From: Aptenodytes patagonicus
Lineage: Eukaryota > Chordata > Aves > Sphenisciformes > Spheniscidae
Length of the DNA: 64,000 nt
Direction: 5' to 3'
NCBI RefSeq assembly: GCF_965638725.1
Contig: NC_134951.1
Coordinates: 41,947,246-42,011,245 of the forward strand
Made by a program: the position numbers and the translations under genes
Shown: piece after piece, positions 1 to 11,830 of the stretch
Layout: the number at the start of each line of letters is the position of its first letter
Numbering within the stretch: position 1 is the first letter of the stretch
The notes under the pieces: model-generated
Databases searched by the model: none
Told to the model about the DNA's origin: nothing
What the model saw: only the letters and a program-made list of their open reading frames with translations

Positions 1-2662
1 TGAAGGAGAAGGGCAGCAAGGTGGTACCTGGGGTCTCACAGGAGCAGCCTGGGCAGTGCAGAAAGCCCTGGGGCACTGGCCAGTGCTTCAATGACAAGTT
101 GCCTTTTCTGTCTTACGAGATATGATGGCAATATTGACCATCCACAATGCTCAAAGTCACCTGCTCCAAAAATACCAAACATAGGGGTATTTTATATTCC
201 TACATCTCCCATGCTGGCACCAGTGGTGGCAGGGAGTCCTTTATCTTGGCAACGCCTGGAAAAGTGTTTGCACCTTTTGCCTTTCAGGTGGCTCTTGCCG
301 CACCCAGGGGTGCCGCCAGCAGTGCTCAGCAGCAATGCTCAGCAGTGGTGCTTGCACTGCACGCCCACAGATGGCGGGGAGGAGGGGAGTCAGATCTGCC
401 CCTGGTATGGAAGAAGCAGCGTGGGGCAACACTACCACTTCCCTGAAGTCCGCACCGGCTTGCTGTTGCTATTAGGCAGAATCCAAAGTGTTAGATGTGA
501 TAAATCCCAAACATTTTTAGTGCTGGCTACCTCTCCCAGCCGGGTGTGAGTTCTCAGGATTTTTCACAGCGATTACGGCACTAGCAGAGAATTTAGCTGA
601 GGGTAAGAGAGCTTTTTACTGCAAATGGTTGAGTTTCTGTTCAACAAGTTATGCCCGTAAGAGACTGGTAATCTGCAGCAGAGATGACTGAGAAGCCTCT
701 TCAAGTGCAGAGAAAAGCACTGATGTTGCCTGATAGGCTGTGAATAAATAATGTCAGTATTCACAGCAAGGCTCTGTTAAGGCAAACACTGGACCACACT
801 TGTTTTTTCAGCTTCTCTGGTCAGAGCTATAAACCCACCACCTGCTGATAAGGTTGGTGGGGCTCTCAGTGAAAACAATGCTCCTGCTCAGAAAGATGCA
901 GTTCTCCAGGGCAGCGTGGAAGGAGTAAAAGCAGAGGCACCGGGGAGCCCTTCAGCTTTACTCACTAGTTAAACTCCACTGATGCAACGTTAAGCACATG
1001 CCTAAAGGATAACTTCCAGAATAAGGCCCCATAATATTTGCATTTATTTCTTTAAACCGGATCTTTTATAAATCTTCATCACTCTAAAAATGACTACTCA
1101 GCTAGGCTCCAGAAATGTACACAGTTTCTTCTAATTGCCTTCCTTCATTGCTTATTAGAAAAAATCACATCTACATTTTCAATCAATGATCTGTGATTTT
1201 ATTTTGACCAGGTTTCTTCTTTCACCCGAGGGTTTCTTTTTGCTGTTGTGTTCCAAGATAGCTTCCCCCTGGAGTTAGAAATTATGGGACTGTTCCTCCA
1301 ATTACTGTGTGAACTTAGGTTTCTAAAATTCAAAAAAGTTTGAACTCAATGAGTTTGACAGGCAAGCAAAACCTGGGGCAAAAATAATAATAAAAAAAAA
1401 AGTAAAAAGAAAAAAGAAAAAAGAAAAAAAAGTGAAATAACAGCAAGACAACAGTTTCATAAATTTGGAAAGAGGGTTTCTTGCCAGTTTGTTTTTATTA
1501 ACTGCTATATAGGAAATGAGGCTCAAAGTATTGAAAAGATGGTGGGGGGGAAGGATCAGGTAAAGGGATTGCAAAACCACCACAGACAAGTTTAAATTGG
1601 TCCACTGAAGAACCAGGCTTCACATGCCTGAGAAGCAATAACCAAGAATCACCACCGGCTATAAAAATACTCACAACTAACCAGTAATAACCAGTCATGA
1701 CCATTTGCCTCTTTTTTTCCCCACCATAAAACACCCAGAAAGAACCAAAGGAAAAAATACATTTGAGTTCATATTGTCAGAAGTCTGTAAGAGTTTCTGC
1801 ATGCCAGACCAGTGCCTTGTTGGTTTTCCTTTGAAATGCTGGACCCATTGGCATAAACAGATTTGCAGATACTCCCAGAGCAACAAGTACAGGAGATACT
1901 GAAAGGTACTGCCACTGACAATTATATGAACAACACACTTGCAAGTAAAGATAGACCTGAGGTGTTTTGGGAGGGAGAAGCCATTGGTGAAGTCTGTCTT
2001 TCTGTTTGGGCTTTGTTACTATGGTTTTAGGACTAGTTATAGTAGTTGGTCATCTAATAACTTCCACAGAAAGTGCTTACTTTCCAGTGAAATTCTCCCT
2101 TTGATTTCGCCGTAAACCATCCTCGGCCCTCCCCATCACACCGCAATAATGTTGCATCATGCGCACATTAATCCTTCTCTCCCTAACTACTTCACAGACT
2201 TTGCATTTGAAATTAGAAGTGATTATTTTGTTACTCTGATTTATAATTTTCCACCTGAAAAAAGTCCATATGAATTTTCTATATGCTATAAATAACAAAA
2301 TATGTTCTCAGATTGAATAACAAAGTTATAATTCAATCTGGGAGCTTTCCTGCCATTCATAAACCCTCAAGTTGTACCCTGGTGGTTCCCGGTGTCAGTA
2401 GAAGCCCGTGATTGAATTCTACCCACGCAGTCAATCAGGGACCACATATTACTCACTTGGGGTATTTCTATAAATGACAGGTTTTGAATGCCCTGAAATA
2501 TAAGGCAATGCTCAAGGAAGTAGGATGTTAGTCATAATGAGGACAGTTAATTTTGTATATATTTAATGAGACTGGCATGGCTTGTGGTTTTTCTTTTTTC
2601 CTTTTCTTCTTCTTGGGGAAGTAAATCATGACCTGCACATATAGGAAATCACATATTGTAGA
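1..2662. other. Non-coding flank
   Basis: No gene recognised. It holds an A-rich stretch at about 1378-1438 and the hairpin at 2309-2340. Several short frames on both strands have no domain signal. Confidence 0.7.
2309..2340. repeat. Inverted repeat / hairpin, 10-bp arms, 12-nt loop
   Basis: CAGATTGAAT at 2309-2318 and ATTCAATCTG at 2331-2340 are perfect complements. The loop holds AAC...GTT, which can pair further with a small bulge. No flanking T-run or coding gene explains it. Confidence 0.7.
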
Positions 2663-3848
2663 TAGAATCATAGAATCATAGAATAGTTTGGGTTGGAAGG
2701 GACCTTTAAAAGTCATCTAGTCCAACCCCCCTGCTGTGGGCAGGGACATCTTCAACTAGATCAGGTTGCTCAGAGCCCCGTCCAACCTGACCTTGAAGGT
2801 TTCCAGGGATGGGGCATCCACCGCCTCCCTGGGCAACCTGTGCCAGTCTTTCACCACCCTCAGCGTAAAAAATTTCTTCCTTCTATCTAGTCTCAATCTA
2901 CCCCCTTTTAGTTTAAAGCCATTCCCCCTTGTCCTGTCGCAACAGGCCCTGCTAAAAAGTTTGCCACCATCTTTTTTATAAGCCCCCTTTAAGTACTGAG
3001 AGGCTGCAATAAGGTCTCCCCGAAGCCTTCTCTTCTCCAGGCTGAACAACCCCAACTCTCCCAGCCTTTCTTCAAGGGAGAGGTGTTCCATCCCCCTCAT
3101 CATTTTTGTGATCCTCCTCTGGACCCGCTCCAACAGGTCCATGTCTTTCTTATGCTGAGGGCTCCAGAGCTGGACGCGGTACTCCAGGTGGGGTCTCACC
3201 AGAGCAGAGTCGAGGGGCAGAATCACCTCCCTCGACCTGCTGGCCACGCTTCTTTTGATGCAGCCCAGGATACGGTTGGCCTTCTGGGCTGCGAGCGCAC
3301 ATTGCTGGCTCATGTCCAGCTTTTCATCCACCAGTACCCCCAAGTCCTTCTTGGCAGGGCTGCTCTCAACCCCTTCATCCCCCAGCCTGTATTGATACTG
3401 GGGGTTGCCCTGACCCAGGTGCAGGACCCTGCACTTGGCCTTGTTGAACGTCATGAGGTTCACACGGGCCCACTTCTCGAGCTTGTCCAGGTCCCTCTGG
3501 ATGGCATCCCGTCCCTCTGGCGTGTCGACCGCACCACTCAGCTTGGTGTCATCTGCAAACTTGCTGAGGGTGTGCTCAATCCCACTGTCTATGGCATTGA
3601 TGAAGATATTAAGCAGTACTGCTCCCAATACAGACCCCTGCAGGACACCACTTGTCACCAATCTCCATCTGGACATTGAGCCGTTGACCACTACCCTCTG
3701 GATGCGACCATCTAACCAATTCCTCACCCACCGCACAGTCCACCCATCAAATCCATACCTCTCCAGTTTAGAGAGAAGGATGTTGTGGGGGACCATGTCA
3801 AAGGCCTTACAGAGGTCCAGATAGACGACATCTGGACACGACGTGTCC
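2663..3848 (-). mobile_element. CR1 LINE, 5'-truncated, with open reverse-transcriptase/C-terminal frame
   Basis: The 3' end at about 2663-2686 shows the CR1 octamer repeat (ATTCTATG on the - strand). On the - strand an uninterrupted frame (3862 down to 2756, about 368 codons) encodes the palm of the CR1 reverse transcriptase: motif [10 protein letters not shown], motif [15 protein letters not shown], motif C FADDTKL. The typical CR1 thumb and C-terminal region follows ([20 protein letters not shown]). The endonuclease and N-terminal RT parts are missing, as is usual for 5'-truncated CR1 copies, so it cannot mobilise itself. Motif B has Ala where Pro is usual (QGSVLGA). The lack of stops suggests a fairly young insertion. 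The 5' junction is approximate, near 3836-3848. Confidence 0.93.
3834..3848. repeat. 15-bp perfect inverted repeat at the CR1 5' junction
   Basis: GGACACG-A-CGTGTCC: 7-bp arms around one base. It sits where recognisable CR1 coding sequence ends, so it may mark the truncation/inversion joint of the insertion. Confidence 0.6.
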
Positions 3849-3964
3849 ACCAATGTAGTCACTCCATCACTCCATAAGCAAACGCTTTTCAGTTCACTAT
3901 CAAGAAAGACAATAGGGGGAAAAGAAAGAAAGGAAGAAAGAAATGAAGAAAGGATGGTGGGAGT

Positions 3965-4150
3965 AAGGGAGGGAGGGAGGGAGGGAGGGAAAGAAGGAAG
4001 AAGGGAGGGAAGGAGGGAGGGAGGGAAAGAAAGAAGGAGGGAGGAAGGAAGGAAGGAAGGAAGGAAGGAAGGAAGGAAGGAAGGAAGGAAGGAAGGAAGG
4101 AAGGAAGGAAGGAAGGAAGGAAGGAAGGAAGGAAGGAAAGGAAGGAAAAA
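3965..4150. repeat. 186-bp homopurine tract with (GGAA)24 and GGGA runs
   Basis: No pyrimidine occurs on the + strand from 3965 to 4150. It starts with consecutive GGGA units (about 3968-3991), passes through mixed GGGA/GAAA, and ends with a perfect GGAA array at about 4043-4138 (24 units). Purine-rich sequence extends back to about 3903 with a few interruptions. The GGGA part fits a G-quadruplex motif and the whole tract is triplex-prone. The + and - strand open frames through it are artefacts of the repeat. Confidence 0.97.
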
Positions 4151-7100
4151 TTAGCAATTTAACTGTGAATTAAGCTATAGTTTTCTGTTACAAGAAATTC
4201 TCAGTAGAATTACAGACAGGAGGACCCTGTGTTGCCTGTTTGTCCTGCAGGGTGACAAACACTTTTGCACACCTTTCTAGTTTTCACGGGCTACTCTGTG
4301 TTGAGTGCCCACCTCAGCAGGCAAATTTCAGAGGGACAATATCCGTAATGGGCCGTCATATGGGGAACTGATCAAGCACTGTCAGAAATTTATAGCTGTT
4401 GAAAGCATGAACATACCCTGTCATGCACAGCTGGGTCCGTCACTGAAACATCAAACATCAGGGCCTTTATAGAAGCACCTAAATGATTCACAAGCCACAT
4501 GGGCTTTCATTTGAAAACCCTCCTTATGCTTGTAGTGACAAAGAAGGTTCACAGTTGTGTTGGGGCAGGGCTGGTTTTTAAGGGATTCACTGGAAGATCA
4601 TCAGATAATTCTTTGAAATATATTCAGAGACATGTTTCTGGGAACAGAACTATTGCACTCTCAGTACTTAGCAACCTAACTTCAATTTAGGATTGCGATA
4701 TGAAGAAACATTCCTTTGGTTTTTGTTTGTTTGCCCAGGAAAAAAATATATTATACTCTTTCTGTGGCCTTCAGAAGTGACCTGGTCCTTTTTCGGGATA
4801 TAATAAAGGAAATAATTAAAGTCCTGGGAAAGGTTTGTTATGGAATCACTGTTTCTCTAGAGCCAGATCAAGTAATAAAGTATTTTACTAGGATACAAAA
4901 GGCCCTGGTAATTTAAGAGAGAAGTAAACTTTTTTCCAATATAGTTTCAGATTATATCATCTCTCAGGAATCCTTTGTGACTGGTCTTCTATTTAAAGAG
5001 AAATAGCCCCAAACTAATAGGATACTTGACCTCCAATTATAAATTGTCCTACTGTCATGTCAGTACTATTTTTTATTACTGCTCATGTTTTTTTAATTTC
5101 TCTTTCAAATAAATTTAGTCTTTCCACTGTTTTCACCAAACATGGGCCAAAAGAATCAATTTTTGATTCCAAATTCCAAAAACCTTATGTCTCAGGAGCT
5201 GGTTCCACAAACTCTTCCCTTGTGTTATTTTTATTCTTGGGAAAATGGATCTGTGGCAGCAGCCAAATCTTTTGTTACTGGGGTAAGTGTCCTCCCGTAG
5301 TAGATCCCTACCCCTGCAGGGAACTTTCAGTTACTTTCCTGTGTTTACGAAAAGGATCGCCATTGATTCTGTTGCTTATCTCTGAGCTTTTTTTCAAACC
5401 TTTAAGATACGGCCCAAGGCATAGCTCTACTATCACATGAATACGTATGTTTATTTGTCTGACATTGCTGACCATATTTCTGAGAAAAAATGTCACAAGG
5501 CATTTTCAGCAGAAAAAATGTCACAGGAAGTTTGTGAGAGCTCTTTGCCTGAGGCCACCCATCCCCTGTAGCTCCCTCCCGTTCTCCCAGGTACGCTCAG
5601 CTTCCATATGGCAACACAGATCCATCGAAACCAAGAGTATGGATTTCCAGGCCTTAAAATAGCTATCTGAGGGTTTGTTGCCTTAAACGTAGTGAGCTTG
5701 CATAGCTCATTGGCTTATTTCTTGCAGCACAAACAGTTCAAATAATCTGCTTGTTAGATTTATGGGCCAACGATGGTATAAAAGTTGCAGTTATGATGTG
5801 CACTCAAACCCAACTGGTTTAAATGCCTAACTGGTCTAAATGCCAGCTAGACCAGCTTCAGCTGCTAAATAGGATGAATTCAGTACAGCACAGTATTAGT
5901 ATAAAAATTATTGCTTGTGGCCAAGGTATTTTTCTCTGTAATTCCCTTATTTGACAGCATAATTGTGTGTCCTGCATCATGGACCAGCTACTCCTGTTCC
6001 TGTCTTTATTTCCTGTAATACCCATAAAATGTCAAGGGCTTTCCAAATGTAGAAGATAGACATGGACTTTTTTCCCAGAATCTTTTATGTTATAAAATAA
6101 TCACATTTACAGCCTAAAAACTGTTATTAAACTGACGGATTTTCGCTGAATTTTACCCATGGTTGCTTTCTTAGCCAGGGAAAGGAGAGACGTATGTTTC
6201 TGTGCTCAGGTCTAAACAAATGGCTGAAACAATTCCCGTCCCCAAGCAGCTGGGGAAATGCTCACGTTAAAGGAAGCAGACATTGGGCCTCCTCAAGAAA
6301 GATCAAAAGGTAAATCCTGTGTCCTGCAAACCCGTTCTGGACCTGGACATCAACAAGCGAAGCAGTTCAGCCAAAGCACTCTGCCTTTCAAGGGGAAAAA
6401 AAATAGTTGCTCATATTTAGCTGCCTTACTATAGACACCCAGGTTTGACTGTTTTAACCCCAGCTTCCCACTTCAACCCATTTCAGCCACTTCGGAGGCT
6501 GTTTTACGAGGATTAACTCACTAGAGTCTCTGCTATATTATGAAAATACAAGGTGGCATCTCACAGTTTGTTCTTACTGTTGCTGCTGCTGCTGAATGTT
6601 ATTGGACTTGCCAGAGATGTCACCAACGCAGAGGGGAAAACAGTCAATCCCCAGTTCCCTGAGGCTCTCTGTATTCCTCCACAGAGCCCCTAAGACCACA
6701 CTCCAGCAAGCTCAGCTGAAAAAGAGTCGCCATGGCTTGATGCAAGCAGATAAGGAAAGGCTACAAAGGGAATTGACAGGCCTGCCTGAGTATTTTTTTT
6801 CTGTTTGGCTAAAAGATGGCGATCTGAGAACTAGTCAGCGCAGAACTATTATATACCAAGAGTCCAATATTGTATTTTTAAATTTAATTGGTTTCAGTGG
6901 TAGCTAAGGAGACTTGCAGCTATGCAAGAATAGGTGCTAAACCTATTTTGCTTACAGAAATTGTATTTTGCTTTGCAAAAGCCCCAGCTGAATTTTGAAA
7001 AGACTTTACAAGTTCACAGGCTGCACCTGTAGGTATAATGTCTGCAGTGCTCTGCAGAGAAGTCTGTTTCTTGTGTGAATTCCCTGCAATTGCAATCTCA

Positions 7101-10100
7101 TCTGCTGTAGCACCACTTAAGCACTGGATATTAGCTATAACAAGCAAAGTAGTAGCTACAGCTGCACCTCATCCCCATTGTACTTCATATTGGCTCACTT
7201 TACCTAGGAGAACCCTCCAAAGCTTTCACATAAAACATTTGGGTAAACAAAAATTTATTATTTATAAATGATCTCATGTTGTTGTGCCATGGCCAAAATT
7301 GAGAACAGCCATTAGCTGGCCTGTCGACCGGACCTTCATTGGGCTGGTTCAGTTTAGATAGTCTGGAGTGCTATTGCTGATACGTTGCACCATGTCTGTA
7401 TCTTTGATTACACCTCTGTCTTGTCCATACAAGGTATTCAAGGTGAGATAATTGAAAACCGCACTTAAGACTGTCATATTCAAAGAGCTGTGCAGGTATT
7501 AATTAAACTTTTCAACATCCCTGCCAGCTGGGAAAAGATCAGAGGTGGCAGAGGTGAAGTCAGAGATGCTAAGACCTCTATTTCTAACATGTCTTGCCTG
7601 AAGCTGCAGAACAAAACACACAATCAGAATTTTAAACAACCTTATATGGAAACGGCCAAATATTGTTTTGCCGTTCTGTATCTCCCTCAATTTCAGCAAG
7701 CAGTTGGATAGCGTCTATGAGATGAGGGACTGTCTCTGCACCTGGCATTTACTATAAGTAATAAAACTATATATACATGTGGTTATTAGAAATTATCAAG
7801 AAATGTCCAAACTCCCTTTCTAAATAAAAAAAATAAAGTCATAGCATTAAAACTTTTTAAAGAAACACAAATGTTTCAATGAAAAAGTTGTCAAGAAAAT
7901 TTTTAATCTCTGGGATGGAATTACTGTGTGGGAAAACCAACTTTGGATAGCCAAAAACCCCCATCTGACCTTGGATGGGGAGATATCAGGTCAAGTTCCT
8001 CATCTGAACCATTGCCCTAACCTACTAGAATATTAAGGCTTTTTAAAATCTGCCTATTTTTTATTTTTTCTGCTCTCCCTTGAAAAAGAAAAAAGGGAAG
8101 AAAGATCTCATATTCTTTCTGCACTGGAATGAAAACAAATTTTGAAACCACAACATTTTTCACAAAACAGAATTCTTGTTTTCCAGCCAGCCCTATTACT
8201 TATTATTATCGACCTTTCAGAGACTCCAATTTGAAATTTTTAGCTAAGTTTCAGTGGGAATCAATGCCAGAGCTGCAGTCAACGCTCCAAAATGCCCGAC
8301 TGCCCATTCTGCTAGCTCTCTCACACCAAAGATGCTTCCCCTCCCCAAAAACAGCCCAGGAAGAAAAACCACTAATGATCTCCACCCTTGCAAAGAAAAC
8401 CATCTGAGTTCTGCGTTTGTGCAGCAAGAACCTCTTCTGTCTTGTCCCATAACAACCTGCTCAGATATTTTTTAAACAGCTGTAACCAATGCCATCCTCA
8501 ATAAAGTAAATGAAAGAGAGGAAAATCATGCGCCGCAGCACATTTGACAGTCAGACACCTAGAAGAGAAGTGGTTCAGGCCCCAGGGGACACGGCATCAG
8601 CACTCTGCTGCTTGAAACTCCCCACTCCAGCTACGGTTGGAAAGTGTCATGTTTTTGACACCTTTCTCCCAGAAATGCTTCCTTGCAGCAGATGCTGCTG
8701 TGATTAACATTAGGAAAGCTCAGGACGAGCATGACATCATTGTGACATCATTCCTTCTGTCCCTGGGGTACCTGGAAAGCAGAAAGTCCACATACACTGC
8801 AGCACCCTCGACCACCTTCCTAGGGGCGTTTTAAGGCAGAGAAGCTTTTAAAGTCTGTCTCCTGCCCTCTCACATCTCTAAGCTTGGCATGAGCACCCTA
8901 TCCAGATTTACACTCCCTGTTTTACTAGCCCATCAGGCCTGGGACATACCCTCTGGCAGAGACATATGGAATGTAAGTGACTGTGTTACTTGGCAAAAGA
9001 CAGTTTCTCTGAGCAGCTAAAGATCTGAGGGTTTTTACATAAAGCACTTTTTTTTTTTTTTCCTGAAGAAAGGTCGAAATTGAAGCTTTGGAATAGTCTA
9101 ACCTATTTCCCAGACCAGTCTCATGTGCAGTCTTGTTCCCTTCTTGCTAATCACTAGTCCTCCTCCACCTTATTCTTTGTTGGAAGTGTAAGAACATCTT
9201 GTGTATGTATATATAGCTAGATAGATGCTGAAGCCTTCAAAATGGTCTGTTGGCTTGGAAGGGAATAGGGCAGCCAGTGTTTTTTTCTTGGATCCTCTCA
9301 GTAATGAGCATTTGATTAAAATGTTCTTGGCGCCTCCCTTTTATTCCATCCAGCAAATAAAGCCTCTTTGAAAATGTCTAGTTTTCCTACATCAAATGTC
9401 AGCATCTTTGAGGCAAAGCTTCGTTTACTCCACCAAAATGGGTCGGGATGATGAAGCAGCACACTAAGGATTTAATGATTTAATCTGGGTAGGTATCCTC
9501 CTGTATTATTGATTATAGCAATTAGGGGTCATGCCCATTCCTGATGCAATGCAATTGCCTGTACCAACAGTCAGGGGCTGAATTTAACCTCTTAAAACAG
9601 ATAGGACTAGATCACTCTTAGGGAGGAGCCCAGAAAACTTCTGCCCTGCCAGTTGAAAGCAAAATTTGAGCATGAGCTTGTTCTTACTGCATATATTTAC
9701 GCATCCAGTAAAAAATAGTTGGGGTCTTGTTGCACTGGCCCAAGGAAGATAGATCCTGCTGGTTTTTATATAGCACTTTCAAGAGAAGTATTTTGAGGAC
9801 AAGAAAAACATTGAGAGAACCTGCCTGCAGACACTTTCAAGGAAGCCGAATCCTGGACATCCAGAACCAAATACACATTGTGTGTACATGACCAGAGCTC
9901 CACTGTTGTCAGTCATTTACCCTGGGTCTGACTGTGGTTCTGTAGGCTTATTGCATGTAAATGCGGGGCACAAGGCCTGGATGGTTTTAAGAGATTTGCC
10001 GCTTCCATAAATGAGATATGGTCCGAAAGAGAGATTTCTTCTTTCTAACACAGTGGCTCTTATATCAAAGGACTACCTTTGCTGTGCCATACCTTTTAGC

Positions 10101-11701
10101 CAACTCAGAGAAGACACTACTCGTCTGGCTTATATTTGGCATGCCCTCCTTGGGAAAGAAAGGTAATTCCCCATGATTCACCCTAGCTGTTTAGAAAAGA
10201 CAAAACATTTCCGTGAGTAATGGCCTGTTAAAAAGACTGATCCTCTGGAGAATAACTCTTCCATAAAAAGAAGATGGCCACTGGAGAGGAAAAGTGGGAG
10301 GAGAGGTGCCGAGCACTGTCACACGTTGGAACCACGTGCTGGGTTATCAACCACGGAGATATCCTTGGCTGCAGTCAGGCATGGGCTCAGAACAATTCCC
10401 AGAGAGGGGTTCTAGATGCATACTATTTCAGGATCTTATCTTGATGAATGGACGATGGCACTTCAGTGGATATTGCGTTAGCCATTCTGCACTTTTACTG
10501 CTAATTGGCTGTAGGGTGAAGACAAATTGTCTCCTTTCCCCTCTGAACAGTGTCAAGATTAAACAGTGAAAGGACATGGAAAGAATAATTGCTTAAGGCT
10601 CTGGCGTGATGTTTTCTCCTGTACAAACATACAATTAGGCTGTCTTAACCTCCCAATGTAGCAATAAACACCACTTCACAAACTAATTTACAGGCAAAAG
10701 TCAGAGACGGGGCTGGAGCTCTGCTCTGCAACGCGAGGGCCCTGTCATTCAGCCAAAGGGGCAGTTCCACTAATTTAAGCCAGCAAAAATCCTTGTATGC
10801 TTTCCTCCAACTCAAATGAGAGTGAAATAAAGTCTATACATTTGAATCATTGAGCAAACCAGCTAATAAAAACTGCATTTGTGACTGGTCATAAAAAAAG
10901 AATGTAATTGGTCATACTCAAGAAACTACTCGGAACAGGGAAGCGAGGGGAGCAAGGTCTTAATAATATTGACTTTTCTAACACTTTGACATTTTTCTGC
11001 CTCCATCGCTATCTGTCAGTCAGTAACACCTACAGACGGGAACTGCCAGCACACATTTCTTCAGTTGGGCTGATGGCAGGGCCAGGTTTGCACTTGAGAC
11101 ACTGCGCTTTTCATGCACCACGTGCTGCCCACCTCTCACCGAGGGGTCACCCAAACCGTATTCGGTGCTGTATTTGCAAAGACTGGACAAGCTTTTATTT
11201 TCTGAGTGCAAAGAGCAGTACAAACTGTGAAATATGAATTCACAAGCCTCGACAGGGGTTACAAGGGAAAGCTGCCCCAGGTCCTCCTTGGGCTGGCAGG
11301 AGTCCCGCCTCCACCCCCATGCTACATTGGGCACCTCTCGCAGCCGCAGGCGCTGCCCTGACTGTTTGGCAACTGAGCCATGTGCAGCTCTGTGTGAAGG
11401 ACAGATCTCTGGGGAGATCTTAAGAGCTTTCCAGGCTCTAAAGTTTGCCGCTCCAATTTATCTGACTTAGGTGAAAACAGCCCAAAAGACGCAGCAACCT
11501 GAGTGAGCTGCTCCAGGCTCCTGTATAAACCTGGAGTTGAGATACAGGCACTGCCTAAAGCCCAAGTCATCTTGTTTTCACGGTGAATTCATATTGAAAT
11601 AGCAAACTTGGATTATCTAACCAGAGTTAGAAATGTACTTTTTTTTGGCAATACTTATCTGTGCTAGACCAAGAAATCCACAGCATAAACTTTGAGAACT
11701 A
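4151..11701. other. Non-coding flank
   Basis: AT-rich, with no recognised gene or interspersed repeat. Minor simple sequence: GCT repeat near 6578-6594 and a T-run near 9048-9061. The 103-codon frame at 6596-6907 shows no known domain. Confidence 0.65.
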
Positions 11702-11830
11702 CACTGGTGTAAATAATCCCAAGTTGTTGCCAGTGACCCTTGTTGCACAGACTCTCGGTAAACCTGACTGGAATTCCAGTGTCACTGGTAACACTGGGAG
11801 GGATCCAGTTAACACTGGTAACACCCAGTC
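11702..11830. repeat. Cluster of ACTGG/CCAGT pentamers including a 14-bp palindrome
   Basis: Nine copies of ACTGG or its complement CCAGT lie in about 130 bp. These include the perfect palindrome ACTGGAATTCCAGT at 11767-11780 and two copies of ACTGGTAACAC (around 11784 and 11813). It may be a decayed local duplication or a cluster of binding sites. Confidence 0.6.

Noticed and set aside
3083..3824. Plus-strand frames of 198 and 129 codons
   Set aside because: Shadows of the minus-strand CR1 reverse-transcriptase frame.
3843..4157. Lys/Glu/Arg- and Pro/Ser/Leu-rich frames
   Set aside because: Translations of the homopurine microsatellite, not genes.
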